64,000 bases of DNA from Thalassobacillus devorans (GCF_011761345.1 NZ_JAASRY010000004.1:310001-374000), one strand, 5' to 3'; positions 38,885-47,120 are shown, counted from the stretch's first letter. Program-made: numbers and translations. Notes: generated from the letters alone by a model not told the origin.

Positions 38885-40435
38885 TTAGTAATTATCCCAA
38901 GCCTGCTCGTATTTTTCAATTAAATGAGGGTCGATCAATGTATTCGGTTTCAGGGAAACCTTTTCCCCTTTCCGATTGAATATTTCCCTGTCCTCATCTT
39001 TTCCAAACACCGTAAATGCAGAAAGCAGCTCTTCGGTCAGAAACTCGGTTTCCACAGTAAAGTCTAGTCCAGATAAATTAATCGGATCCCGGGATGCCAT
39101 GACAAACCCCCAATTCCCAAAGCTCGGAATATCCACATGAAAATTTTCCGTTTCTAACCCGGCTGAACGGATTGTTTCATCTATCGTCCAATAGACTTCT
39201 GTCGCAAACAAAGGACTTGTAGCTTGTACCATTGCTGCTCCCCCCGGACGCAGATGATTTCTTACTAAAGAGTAAAATTCACGTGTGTATAATTTGTTAA
39301 GACTCTCATTATTCGGGTCAGGAAGATCAATGAGAATGACATCATAAAATGTCCCGTCTTTCTCCAAATATTCAAAGGCATCTTCGTTACGCACAGTTAC
39401 TCGGTTATCCTTTAATGCCCCCTGGTTCAGCTGCAGCAAATGAAAATTATTATTAGCCAGCTCGGTTATGGCAGGGTCTAAATCTATCAGGTTGATTGAT
39501 TCTAATTCGCCATATTTTAATAGCTCCCTGACCGCAAGGCCATCCCCCCCACCCAGCACTAACACACGCTTAGCATCTTCAGCTGCAGCCATCGGTACGT
39601 GAACAAGGGTCTCATGGTAACGATATTCATCAAAAGAACTGAACTGCAGCGATCCATTGAGATAAAGACGGGTGTCCCCTTGTTCTTTGGTAAGGATAAT
39701 TTTTTGGTAGGCGCTGTTTTCCGAATAGATAATAGGGTCCTTGTATAACTTCTGTTCAAAAGAAAAAGCCATTTCTTCTCCAAAAAACAATCCTGCAATC
39801 AGGAGTATAGCTATTCCCAACCCGGAAATCAGGTGAATTTTCAGCTTTAAGATTTCTTTACGGAATAAATAAAGCACAGCCATAGCTACTGTCAAGTTGA
39901 TAAGCCCTACAAAGAATGCACTTTTAACCATACCTAATTGTGGTCTCAACAAGAAAACAAATAACAGACCCCCAATTAATCCACCGGCATAATCAGAAAA
40001 TAATACGCGGGCAGTACTCCGGTTTAGTTCTACCCCAATCTCATTCGCTTTTCTTATGAGAATCGGCAATTCAAGCCCCGTCAGTGCCCCGATGGTCAAA
40101 GTCACAGTGTATAAAAATAAAGCATCTGTCCCGTCTGGTGCAAAAGCCGTCATTCCGAACATAATGAAGCTGGAAAAGCCCCCAATTAAAGCAACCATGA
40201 ACTCTATCCAGATGAAAGCGACAATTAGTCGCTTCATCACCTTTTCGCTAATGGAAGCCCCAATCCCCATGCCTGTTAAGAAGAGGCTGATAGTCAATGT
40301 ATATTGTTTGACTCCATCCCCAAGTATGTAGGAACCTAACGCGCCAAATAAAACTTCAAAAATGATACCGCAAATGGAGACAATACCAGAAGCCCAGTAT
40401 ATGAAATGACTCTGTTTGACAGCTTCTTGTTTCAT
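38885..40435 (-). CDS. Membrane-embedded spermidine/spermine synthase-like aminopropyltransferase
   Basis: 516 residues in two parts. The first 220 form about seven membrane helices. The rest is a spermidine-synthase fold with the SAM-site motif [15 protein letters not shown], the acidic LIDLDPAI, and [19 protein letters not shown] in place of the active-site D-x-x-D-P loop. Typical SpeE proteins are soluble and near 280 residues, so this is the fused membrane type. The donor would be decarboxylated SAM, made by speH; the acceptor is unknown. The family occurs with PspA and DUF350 genes, which here lie upstream across a repeat insertion. The ribosome site is CGGAGTGAT. Confidence 0.88.
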   Translation of the reverse strand: MKQEAVKQSHFIYWASGIVSICGIIFEVLFGALGSYILGDGVKQYTLTISLFLTGMGIGASISEKVMKRLIVAFIWIEFMVALIGGFSSFIMFGMTAFAPDGTDALFLYTVTLTIGALTGLELPILIRKANEIGVELNRSTARVLFSDYAGGLIGGLLFVFLLRPQLGMVKSAFFVGLINLTVAMAVLYLFRKEILKLKIHLISGLGIAILLIAGLFFGEEMAFSFEQKLYKDPIIYSENSAYQKIILTKEQGDTRLYLNGSLQFSSFDEYRYHETLVHVPMAAAEDAKRVLVLGGGDGLAVRELLKYGELESINLIDLDPAITELANNNFHLLQLNQGALKDNRVTVRNEDAFEYLEKDGTFYDVILIDLPDPNNESLNKLYTREFYSLVRNHLRPGGAAMVQATSPLFATEVYWTIDETIRSAGLETENFHVDIPSFGNWGFVMASRDPINLSGLDFTVETEFLTEELLSAFTVFGKDEDREIFNRKGEKVSLKPNTLIDPHLIEKYEQAWDNY

Positions 40436-40460
40436 AGTTAATCACTCCGAATGCCCTTAG

Positions 40461-40553
40461 AAAAACTCGGCTTGTCGCCAAGTACTTATAGCGAAAGCCT
40501 TAGTTTATCTTATACTTTAATCCTTTAACAAAGTTAAAATTTCTTAAAATAAA
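40461..40553. repeat. Leader-like repeat, copy A
   Basis: About 93 bp, also found at 48542-48630. Shared parts: CTTATAGCGAAAGCCTTAGT and TTAACAAAGTTAAA. On the minus strand it reads as a promoter-like TTAACT-N17-TATAAG, then a GGCTTxCGC/GCGxxAAGCC hairpin and a T run, ending 26 bp before the aminopropyltransferase ATG. Confidence 0.7.
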
Positions 40554-40554
40554 T

Positions 40555-41181
40555 GCTCTGTTAAAGCTCCGTGTTGATTTCACAAAAATAGCTCCCAATT
40601 GATGAAGACTCAGTTTCGAGACGTTAGGTAGCGTTTATGGTGGCTGGGAAAACAGATCGCTTTCCGTGGGCATGTGGTGAGCTTCCTCAGGCTTCGCCTT
40701 GCAGGATCTCACCGATCATGTTCATCCCACAGGACTTTGAAATACTTCCTCGAAAAGACACCGCACGAAGGAAATGCGTAGCATTTTCGAGGAGTCTCAC
40801 CGTTTTCCCAGCCACCATACGTTCGTTAGTTTCTCGAAACTTCCATCAGAAATAGAGTGCTTTTTGGTACAGAATATATGGTCAATTTACCAATGTAATT
40901 GGATTCTCATCACAAAATAGGGCTGGACTTTCCAAACACGATTTCGAGTATCTTATATGGCAAGGGGCGTGGGGGAAGGGTGAGACTCCTGCGGGAAAGG
41001 ATAGACTGGCAAGACCCCGCAGAGCTTTAGCTCGAGGAGGCTTGCCGTCTTCCCCGCGGAAAGCGAATCCTTCCCCAACGTCCCAAAACTCTCACAATCA
41101 TCTCGAAATCAAGCCTTCGACTTTTCGGCTCTATTGCGGAATAAGCCTATTATGAAAATCAACAACAAAGTTTAACAGAGC
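40555..41181. repeat. MITE-like palindromic repeat, copy 2 (long)
   Basis: 627 bp with outer inverted ends of about 27 bp (GCTCTGTTAAA at 40555-40565, complement at 41171-41181, both continuing to GTTGATTT). Inner arms lie at 40604-40621 and 41100-41121. GC-rich modules in the middle read as inverted versions of each other, e.g. CGCTTTCC on the left and GGAAAGCG on the right. No transposase. It sits between the DUF350 gene and the aminopropyltransferase gene and so splits the operon. Confidence 0.85.
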
Positions 41182-41197
41182 CAAAATAAAAATAAAG

Positions 41198-41230
41198 AAA
41201 AGAGCTGCACCGCCTAAGCGGAGGCAGCCC
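41198..41230 (-). terminator. Terminator after the DUF350 gene
   Basis: GGGCTGCCTCCGC pairs with GCGGTGCAGCTC around TTAG on the minus strand, followed by TTTTC. It would end the PspA operon before the repeat. Confidence 0.85.
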
Positions 41231-41241
41231 GAGACGAAGGC

Positions 41242-41637
41242 TTATGTGATTGATGCCCCGATAACGAAGGCTAAACCGATCGATACACCTACTGAAATGA
41301 TGCCGACTGCTATATTGTTTTCTTTCAGCATGGTTTCGACAGAGAACTTTCGGGTGAAAAATTCAAACAGGTAATAGGCAAGCATTTGCAGCGCCACACC
41401 ATAAGCACCCCAAATCAATGTATCCCACAGTGTCAAACTGTGATATATGGCAAATGAGAGGATGATACAAATTCCAACGATCTTTCCGGCTATCGATAAC
41501 GCAACTGCAGTGTTACCCTGTTTAACTTCGTCCCAATCTTTATACTTGGACGTGATCACTTCAAAAATTGCCAAGCCGACCAATACAACAATAATGGCAA
41601 TAACAAAATAAGCAAAAGTAGCAATGAATGGTCCCAT
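41242..41637 (-). CDS. DUF350 membrane protein (YjfL-like)
   Basis: A 131-residue integral membrane protein with four hydrophobic helices (about 5-25, 48-68, 75-95 and 108-128) and the internally repeated pattern typical of DUF350. E. coli YjfL, of the same family, is encoded with the PspA homologue YjfJ and an ATP-grasp enzyme. The role is unknown. The gene starts 20 bp after DUF4247 and ends at a good terminator. Confidence 0.88.
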   Translation of the reverse strand: MGPFIATFAYFVIAIIVVLVGLAIFEVITSKYKDWDEVKQGNTAVALSIAGKIVGICIILSFAIYHSLTLWDTLIWGAYGVALQMLAYYLFEFFTRKFSVETMLKENNIAVGIISVGVSIGLAFVIGASIT

Positions 41638-41656
41638 AATTCAACCTCCTAGATAA

Positions 41657-42337
41657 TTATTTTCCTGTGCCAGGTCCTCCACCGCGTCCCGACGAACCAC
41701 GAAATGTACCTGTATCACCTGAACGGTATCCACCGTACATCGAGTACCCTCCATAACAATCATTGGATGCTCGGCAACGCCCAGCCTGTTTCTCTGCCCA
41801 ATTATTAGAGTTCAGCATTCGGTTCAACACGGCATAAGTCAGGAGTCCACTAAAGAAACCTGGGGAGTAATGATTGCGTACGAATTGATCATTCGCCAGT
41901 TCTATGAACACCACTCCAGGCTCTTCTTCACTTTCTTTCATAATTACAAAATCATCCGGATATACAATCACTTGTTTATTATCGGTAAATTCACTCTTTT
42001 CTTCCGGCTCAAGCGTTTCAGAAAGCAGCTCGGCAAGTTCAGGTATGGTGAATTTCCTGGTTACATATACTTTGGAAATGCCCTGATCGGTACGTACAGT
42101 GTCAATCAGGGGAAAATGTTCACTGACCATTTCCTCAGCATCCTCTGGGCTGGATTGTTCCATCGCGGATACAATATCTGTTTTTGCCTGTTCATCTGGT
42201 AACTCATCATATGTACGTTCCTCGTTAGATAGGGGCCCGGTAATCCCTCTTGACCTCTCGTCATTACCGCCAAAGACATTCATGAACAAGACGATCACAA
42301 TAATACCAAAGCCAAACAATACCAGGTAATCCTTCAT
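41657..42337 (-). CDS. DUF4247-family membrane-anchored protein
   Basis: 226 residues: an N-terminal membrane helix (about 4-22), an acidic soluble domain (about 40-160), and a C-terminal tail rich in Gly, Ser, Tyr and Arg that has two cysteines (GRCRASNDCYGG) and ends in RGGGPGTGK. The match to DUF4247 is by layout and context; no biochemical role is known. The hydrophilic domain probably lies outside the membrane. Between it and pspA is a hairpin without a T run (42379-42411), which could set relative expression by processing. Confidence 0.78.
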   Translation of the reverse strand: MKDYLVLFGFGIIVIVLFMNVFGGNDERSRGITGPLSNEERTYDELPDEQAKTDIVSAMEQSSPEDAEEMVSEHFPLIDTVRTDQGISKVYVTRKFTIPELAELLSETLEPEEKSEFTDNKQVIVYPDDFVIMKESEEEPGVVFIELANDQFVRNHYSPGFFSGLLTYAVLNRMLNSNNWAEKQAGRCRASNDCYGGYSMYGGYRSGDTGTFRGSSGRGGGPGTGK

Positions 42338-42378
42338 ATCGAGTCCTCCTTTCTGGAGAGAGATTCATGGACTAACGG

Positions 42379-42411
42379 AGAAGGGCCTGACTATTCGAGT
42401 CAGACCCTTCT
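42379..42411 (-). terminator. Intra-operon hairpin between pspA and DUF4247
   Basis: AGAAGGGTCTGACT pairs with AGTCAGGCCCTTCT around a short loop. The minus strand has no T run after it, so it is more likely a partial terminator or processing site than a full stop. Confidence 0.6.
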
Positions 42412-42457
42412 ACCATAGCTTCATTATCTGTTGTCATAGCTATGCTCAGTAAGTGGG

Positions 42458-43126
42458 TTACTCTTTGCCCATTTTTTTCTTTAAGGCCGCCAGCTCATCA
42501 TCCACTCCGTTTTTCTCCAAAGCTTCAAATTCATCGTCCAGCGAACGGTTGGCCTGTGACATATCCTCGCTCGTTTCTGCTTCCGCTTCTTGCTGGAGTA
42601 CTTTCTCCTCCATCCGGTCGAAACCCTGGCGAGAGTCATCTCCGCCGATATTGGACATCGTACGATTCATCTTCGTACGGGTTTTGGCAGATTCAGAACG
42701 AGCTTTAAGAGAATCTTTCTTCAATTTCATCTGCTGGTATTCCTTTTTCATTTCGTCAAGCTTTTCGCGCAGACTGTCTGCATCTGTTTTTGCCTGTTCC
42801 CAGGATGCCTCCAGCTGCTCCGCCTGCTCCTGTTGACTGTTCTTATCTTCCAGTGCCCGTCGTGCAAGATCTTCATTCCCTGCTTCGATCGCTTGTTCCG
42901 CTTGCTTCATTCGCTTATCGACAAGTGCCTGGGCGTCATCATATTTCCGTTTCAACATTTTCTCGTTTGCAATCTGCTTGGCAACAGCACTCTCCGCTTC
43001 ACGGATATCATTTTCCATGTCGCGCATAAACTGATCCAGCATTTTCACTGGGTCTTCCGCTTTATCCAGCATCGCGTTCAACTCTGAATTAACAACCGTC
43101 TTCATACGTTTGAAAAATTGGAACAT
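42458..43126 (-). CDS. pspA: PspA/IM30-family protein
   Basis: A 222-residue, almost fully alpha-helical coiled-coil protein of the phage-shock-protein A/IM30/Vipp1 family. These ESCRT-III-like proteins polymerise on damaged membranes and maintain their integrity. The N-terminal amphipathic helix (MFQFFKRMKTVVNSELN) and the long KQxEQ-rich helices fit; there is no membrane segment. I use ATG 43126, 9 nt from GGAGG; an upstream in-frame TTG is too close. It lies inside a sigma-W-type operon, as the B. subtilis pspA operon does. Confidence 0.93.
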   Translation of the reverse strand: MFQFFKRMKTVVNSELNAMLDKAEDPVKMLDQFMRDMENDIREAESAVAKQIANEKMLKRKYDDAQALVDKRMKQAEQAIEAGNEDLARRALEDKNSQQEQAEQLEASWEQAKTDADSLREKLDEMKKEYQQMKLKKDSLKARSESAKTRTKMNRTMSNIGGDDSRQGFDRMEEKVLQQEAEAETSEDMSQANRSLDDEFEALEKNGVDDELAALKKKMGKE

Positions 43127-43146
43127 CTTCAAACTCCTCCTTTAAA

Positions 43147-43668
43147 TTAATGGGAACCTGCTATAATTTTAATATCATACGGCTCAATATCGTGACCCAG
43201 ACTCACTTCTGTATCGCTGCCCCAAGCCTCCACACTAAGATACTCTTTTTCATCTTCTGAAATATAATCGGCATACTGGATCATTTGCCCATTAACGTTG
43301 CTGCTTCTTCCCTCACCTACTACTCTTGCCTGCCCACCGCTATCCTTATGAAAAGCATTTCCTTCATATTCCAATTTGCTCGGGAAAGGCTGAGAGACGG
43401 GCAGTTTGATAGTACGATAAATACCCAGCTCTAATTCATCGTCCATTTCAGCTGAAAGCCAAATTGTGGAGCGTCCTTCAAGCAATTGATAACCAAACCA
43501 TTCATAGGCATGTTCCCTATAAGTGATTTTTCCCACCACTTCATAATCCACCAGCTCATAGTTCACGATATCTCCCACTTGGATATTCAGCGGCGTTCGC
43601 TCTTTCACTTTTGGAACTTGCGCTTTTTTATTTGAAAATAAACGTGATAACAATCCCAGACCGTTCAC
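43147..43668 (-). CDS. DUF4178-family protein
   Basis: A 173-residue soluble protein with an all-beta look: repeated short strands such as VGDIVNYELVDYEVVGKITY, WFGYQLLEGRSTIWLS and YLSVEAWGSDTEVSLG. This matches the DUF4178 family often coded beside PspA. The role is unknown. The first start is GTG 43668, only 2 nt from AAGGAG; nearby CTG or TTG codons a few residues in are also possible, so the N-terminus is uncertain. It is the first gene after the sigma-W-type promoter. Confidence 0.82.
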   Translation of the reverse strand: MNGLGLLSRLFSNKKAQVPKVKERTPLNIQVGDIVNYELVDYEVVGKITYREHAYEWFGYQLLEGRSTIWLSAEMDDELELGIYRTIKLPVSQPFPSKLEYEGNAFHKDSGGQARVVGEGRSSNVNGQMIQYADYISEDEKEYLSVEAWGSDTEVSLGHDIEPYDIKIIAGSH

Positions 43669-43701
43669 CTCTCCTTCCTAAAAAACGCTGTGTCACTTTT
43701 A

Positions 43702-43729
43702 TATACGGAGTGATAATAAGAACGTTTCA
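43702..43729 (-). promoter_or_regulatory. Sigma-W-type ECF promoter of the PspA operon
   Basis: Minus-strand TGAAAC (43729-43724), a 16-bp spacer and CGTATA (43707-43702), which is the B. subtilis sigma-W consensus. The transcript start would be near 43696, about 28 bp before the DUF4178 gene. Confidence 0.82.
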
Positions 43730-43761
43730 TTTTTTATTAAAATTTTTATATTTATGCTATC

Positions 43762-43798
43762 TAAAACAGCGAGGAAAGTTTGAACCTTCCTCGCTGTT
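43762..43798 (-). terminator. Terminator after ald
   Basis: AACAGCGAGGAA pairs with TTCCTCGCTGTT around a short loop, with TTTTAG after it on the minus strand. It lies 6 bases past the ald stop. Confidence 0.9.
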
Positions 43799-43803
43799 CT
43801 CCC

Positions 43804-44925
43804 TTAATTATACATTAACAATGCCTCAACATCTGAGTATTCCAGCTGATGAGCTTCAGCAACTGCACGGTACGTGACAAAACCATCCAGTGTATTGATT
43901 CCTTTCCGCAATGCTTTATTATCCTGACAAGCCTGACGATATCCTTTGTTGGCCAGCTGAAGCGCGTAGGGAATAGTGACATTGGTCAATCCTATTGTAG
44001 ATGTTCTTGGAACTGCCCCAGGCATATTGGCGACAGCATAATGGACAACCCCATGTTTCTCATATGTTGGGTTGTCATGTGTCGTGATTCGATCCGTCGT
44101 TTCAAAAATACCCCCCTGGTCGATTGCCACATCTACGATAACAGAACCTTTCATCATAGACTGCACCATTTCATCAGTAACTAGTTTCGGGGCTTTCGCT
44201 CCAGGAATCAAGACAGCTCCGATTACCAGGTCCGATTCCGCAAGGGCTTCCTGGATATTCAATGGATTTGACATTAATGTATTGATTTCGGACCCAAATA
44301 TATCATCCAATTGTCGTAAACGTTCTGGATTTAAATCGATGATGGTGACATCGGCACCGAGTCCCATCGCTATTTTGGCAGCGTTCGTTCCCACAACTCC
44401 CCCGCCGATTACGGTCACACGGCCGCGGCGAACGCCCGGAATACCTCCAAGTAAAATACCTTTACCACCATGCAATTTTTCTAAAAACTGTGCGCCTATC
44501 TGGGAAGCCATACGACCGGCAACTTCACTCATCGGAGTCAATAGTGGCAGCGAGCCATTATCCAATTGGACCGTTTCATAAGCAATGCTGACCACTTTAC
44601 GGTCGATCAATGCTTTTGTCAATTCCGGCTCTGGAGCCAGATGAAGATACGTAAACAAGATAAGCCCTTCATAGAAATAATCATATTCTTCAGGAAGGGG
44701 CTCTTTAACCTTCATGACCATCTCCTGACTCCAGGCTTCTTTAGCTGTGTCGACAATGTGGGCTCCCGCTTCTATGTACTGCGCATCCGTGAAATTAGAG
44801 CCTACTCCTGCATTTGTTTCCACATACACTTCATGACCGGCATTTGTCAAAGAAATAACCCCGGCCGGAGTCATAGCAACGCGATTTTCATTGTTTTTTA
44901 TCTCTCTGGGTACTCCGATTCTCAT
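43804..44925 (-). CDS. ald: Alanine dehydrogenase
   Basis: Oxidises L-alanine to pyruvate and ammonia with NAD; needed for alanine use and sporulation in B. subtilis. The 373-residue protein has the N-terminal substrate domain with [31 protein letters not shown] (catalytic His/Lys nearby) and a Rossmann domain with [18 protein letters not shown] 44925 is 9 nt from GGAGG; the ATG two codons earlier is 3 nt away. An inverted repeat over the -35 region (44994-45023) and a poor -35 suggest activator control. Confidence 0.96.
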   Translation of the reverse strand: MRIGVPREIKNNENRVAMTPAGVISLTNAGHEVYVETNAGVGSNFTDAQYIEAGAHIVDTAKEAWSQEMVMKVKEPLPEEYDYFYEGLILFTYLHLAPEPELTKALIDRKVVSIAYETVQLDNGSLPLLTPMSEVAGRMASQIGAQFLEKLHGGKGILLGGIPGVRRGRVTVIGGGVVGTNAAKIAMGLGADVTIIDLNPERLRQLDDIFGSEINTLMSNPLNIQEALAESDLVIGAVLIPGAKAPKLVTDEMVQSMMKGSVIVDVAIDQGGIFETTDRITTHDNPTYEKHGVVHYAVANMPGAVPRTSTIGLTNVTIPYALQLANKGYRQACQDNKALRKGINTLDGFVTYRAVAEAHQLEYSDVEALLMYN

Positions 44926-44982
44926 GTTCATTAACCTCCCAATCCATTGTTCTAGGACTCTTGTCCTTACCTTCTCACAATC

Positions 44983-45023
44983 ACTATACCATTATTTGTG
45001 TCGAGTGGATAGATGACACAAAT
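44983..45023 (-). promoter_or_regulatory. Putative ald promoter with inverted repeat
   Basis: TATAGT at 44988-44983 with no matching -35. Over that place lies an inverted repeat ATTTGTGTC (44994-45002) / GACACAAAT (45015-45023), with a 12-bp gap. In B. subtilis, ald is activated by AdeR through a palindrome upstream of the promoter. Confidence 0.45.
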
Positions 45024-45088
45024 GTAAGCCTTTACATTGTAACAAAAATCTTTATTATTTACATTTTAAATCGACATAATTTTCACCA

Positions 45089-45847
45089 TCATCGATGACG
45101 GTGGATGACATCCAGTCCTCCGGTCACCTCATATACCGCTCCGGTTATCATGTCGCTGTCTTTATCACATAAAAATTCGATGGTACGGGCGATATCTTCT
45201 CCTGTACCTGACCGGCCTATAGGAGTATGTTCATCATGGTCTTTGCGGCTTTCTGCAATTGTTGCTTCCTTCATGTTCCCCGTAATATTTCCTGGGCAAA
45301 CCATGTTGGATGTTATGCCATTTTCCGCTTCTTCAAAAGCTATCGTTTTCGTCAGGGAAACCAGTCCGACTTTAGCAGCTGCAAAAGCGGAACGATAGAT
45401 CCATCCTGAAGCTGCCCCAGCCCCTTGAAACCCGTAATTGATGATTCGACCGAATTGCTGCTTTCTCATATAAGGAGCAACCTGTTGAAATAAATGAAAG
45501 GAGGCATCCAGATTGCCACGAATCATAGCATCCCATTCTTCTTGTGTATAATCGAGTAATTTCTTACGTTCAAAGATGTAAGGCCCCGCATTATTGATCA
45601 AATAATCAATTCTCCCAAAACGGTCCACGGCTTCCTGGACGAGCCTGATCAGATCTTCTTTTTTTGTTACGTCGGCCTGGATAATCTGTATACGGCTGTG
45701 CTCCTCTGGCCATTCTTCCAAAAGCTGTTCGGCTTTGATGCGGTCAGTACGATAGGTAACCGTTACAGAATGTCCCTTTTCTAAGAAACGTGTAGTCACT
45801 ACTTTACCCAGTCCTTTTGTCCCGGCCGTAATCAGTGCATGGCGCAT
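45089..45847 (-). CDS. Short-chain dehydrogenase/reductase-like protein with altered active site
   Basis: A 252-residue SDR-fold protein. The cofactor motif TAGTKGLG (7-14) and NNAG (85-88) are present, and Lys159 stands at the usual place. The catalytic Tyr is replaced by Phe155 (FAAAK), and the Ser usually 13 residues before it by Gly142; Tyr151 lies four residues upstream. The protein may use another residue, or bind NAD(P)H without normal catalysis. It resembles FabG by length and C-terminus. ATG 45847 is 6 nt from GGGGGA. The gene looks monocistronic. Confidence 0.85.
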   Translation of the reverse strand: MRHALITAGTKGLGKVVTTRFLEKGHSVTVTYRTDRIKAEQLLEEWPEEHSRIQIIQADVTKKEDLIRLVQEAVDRFGRIDYLINNAGPYIFERKKLLDYTQEEWDAMIRGNLDASFHLFQQVAPYMRKQQFGRIINYGFQGAGAASGWIYRSAFAAAKVGLVSLTKTIAFEEAENGITSNMVCPGNITGNMKEATIAESRKDHDEHTPIGRSGTGEDIARTIEFLCDKDSDMITGAVYEVTGGLDVIHRHR

Positions 45848-45993
45848 AACGATTCCCCCTTCAGTCTTTGACAATCAGCTGTTTTTTATGTAAATATCCC
45901 AACATTTCGCTGTTCTCGAGATGATAAACTGTACACTCTACCTCTACTTTACTACATAAAGGGAAAATGGTTCACATGTGACGCATTCTTAAC

Positions 45994-46030
45994 CAAAAGG
46001 CAGCATGAAAATACCATGCCATGCTGCCTC
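45994..46030 (-). terminator. Terminator after the 49-residue gene
   Basis: AGGCAGCATG pairs with CATGCTGCCT around a 12-nt loop and is followed by TTTTGG on the minus strand. It lies just past the stop of the small gene. Confidence 0.85.
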
Positions 46031-46034
46031 TGAT

Positions 46035-46184
46035 TCAATCCGATTCGGGGTTCTGATGTCTGTCACTCTTATGCTGCTTTTTATTACGTGGGGGAAATTC
46101 AATATTTCCTGTCTGAAAGCTTTCATTAATTCCTTCTTCTGGGGTTTCCTCTGGTTGTCTAATTTGTTTCTGATCTTCTTTCAT
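46035..46184 (-). CDS. Small hydrophilic protein, 49 residues
   Basis: Begins MKEDQKQIRQPEETPEEGIN and ends HKSDRHQNPESD. It has a near-perfect ribosome site (GGAGGTGAT, 4 nt before the ATG) and a dedicated terminator directly after the stop, so it is very probably translated. The protein is very polar, low in hydrophobic residues and likely disordered, resembling small spore or stress proteins in general character only. It is divergent to the universal stress gene. I do not recognise a family. Confidence 0.75.
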   Translation of the reverse strand: MKEDQKQIRQPEETPEEGINESFQTGNIEFPPRNKKQHKSDRHQNPESD

Positions 46185-46241
46185 GTATATCACCTCCATT
46201 TATAATGTTCACAAAAGTGTATATTTTCATCACTGACAACG

Positions 46242-46272
46242 TTTACATTAATAACATTCTGCATGTTATAAT
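46242..46272 (+). promoter_or_regulatory. Promoter of the universal stress gene
   Basis: TTTACA (46242-46247), 19-bp spacer, TATAAT (46267-46272) with the extended -10 TG. The transcript starts about 25 bp before the start codon. Confidence 0.6.
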
Positions 46273-46302
46273 AGAAGTATAAAAAGGAAGGGAGCGTTTC
46301 CT

Positions 46303-46752
46303 ATGTCATTTGAATACAGCCATATTGTGGTAGCTATTGATGGTTCTAACGCTGCTGAATACGCTTTTAATAAAGCGATAGATATCGCCAAACGAAATGA
46401 TGCCCAGCTGATTCTTTCCCACGTAGTCGATACACGCGCATTTGCCACAGTGGAAGCCTATGACAGGTCTCTTGCTATTCGCGCGGAAGGTTACGCGAAA
46501 GAGCTGTTGGATGAATATCAGGATAAAGCGAAGGAAGCAGGAGTTGAAAATGTCATAATCGATGTTGAATATGGCTCACCTAAAATAAAAATCGCAAAAG
46601 ATGTGGCACCTAAATACAAAGCAGACTTAATTATCTGTGGAGCTACCGGGTTAAATGCTATGGAACGTTTCTTCATCGGAAGTGTATCGGAACATATTAC
46701 CCGATATGCCAAGTGTGATGTACTGGTTGTACGGATGCCAGAACAAAAATAA
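46303..46752 (+). CDS. Universal stress protein UspA family
   Basis: A 149-residue single-domain UspA protein. The N-terminal HIVVAIDGSNAAEYA and the C-terminal ATP-binding pattern G-x2-G-x9-G-S (GATGLNAMERFFIGSVSEH) are both visible, so it should bind ATP. It is followed 15 bp later by a small gene, probably in the same transcript. Induction by starvation or stress is expected for the family. Confidence 0.94.
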   Translation: MSFEYSHIVVAIDGSNAAEYAFNKAIDIAKRNDAQLILSHVVDTRAFATVEAYDRSLAIRAEGYAKELLDEYQDKAKEAGVENVIIDVEYGSPKIKIAKDVAPKYKADLIICGATGLNAMERFFIGSVSEHITRYAKCDVLVVRMPEQK

Positions 46753-46767
46753 TGGATTGGAGACTTT

Positions 46768-47103
46768 ATGGAACATTTTTTTACCTATGATTCACGGCTC
46801 GGGATTTCTGTACCGGAACTTCCACGATCATTCTCTTCCTATTCCATTGAGCAACAGGCAATTATATTAGCTGAATGGGAAAATCATAGGGGAGCAATAC
46901 CGGATAGAGTCAAGGAGCTGGAGAGAGAAATAGACCAATGTCTTTATAAACTTAACCGCGAAGAGGATTTCGAAGCATCCTGTCGTTTGAACAATCAAAT
47001 CAGTGAGTTTGCTTCTACTATCAATGACTTATGGATATGGTACCGGACGAACCCTCACATTACATCATCCAAAAACAACGAAAAAGCCCTGCCTATCAAA
47101 TAA
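46768..47103 (+). CDS. Conserved protein with a UVR-like helical motif
   Basis: 111 residues. The middle (LEREIDQCLYKLNREEDFEASCRLNNQISEFA region, about residues 48-80) resembles the UVR helical hairpin of UvrB, UvrC and McsA, including the DFE-A-RL core. The rest is not recognised. The ATG follows GGAG at 5 nt, and the gene is 15 bp behind the UspA gene. Its end overlaps the hairpin shared with moaB. Its role in stress together with UspA is a guess. Confidence 0.72.
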   Translation: MEHFFTYDSRLGISVPELPRSFSSYSIEQQAIILAEWENHRGAIPDRVKELEREIDQCLYKLNREEDFEASCRLNNQISEFASTINDLWIWYRTNPHITSSKNNEKALPIK

Positions 47104-47120
47104 GAGAGGCAGGGTTAATT
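47081..47120. terminator. Bidirectional terminator between the UVR-like gene and moaB
   Basis: AGCCCTGCCT (47085-47094) pairs with AGGCAGGGTT (47107-47116). Minus strand is followed by TTTTTC, plus strand by AATTTTAG. The stem overlaps the last codons of the plus-strand gene. Confidence 0.85.

Noticed and set aside
40637-40855. Open frame inside repeat copy 2
   Set aside because: Created by the GC-rich repeat module; no ribosome site and not shared as a frame with copy 3.
43702-43729. Sigma-A promoter for the DUF4178-pspA operon
   Set aside because: No TTGACA/TATAAT pair with good spacing was found there, while the sigma-W-type match is exact.
46005-46205. Plus-strand 66-codon hydrophobic frame
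   Set aside because: Exactly antisense to the small gene at 46035-46184, which has the ribosome site and terminator.
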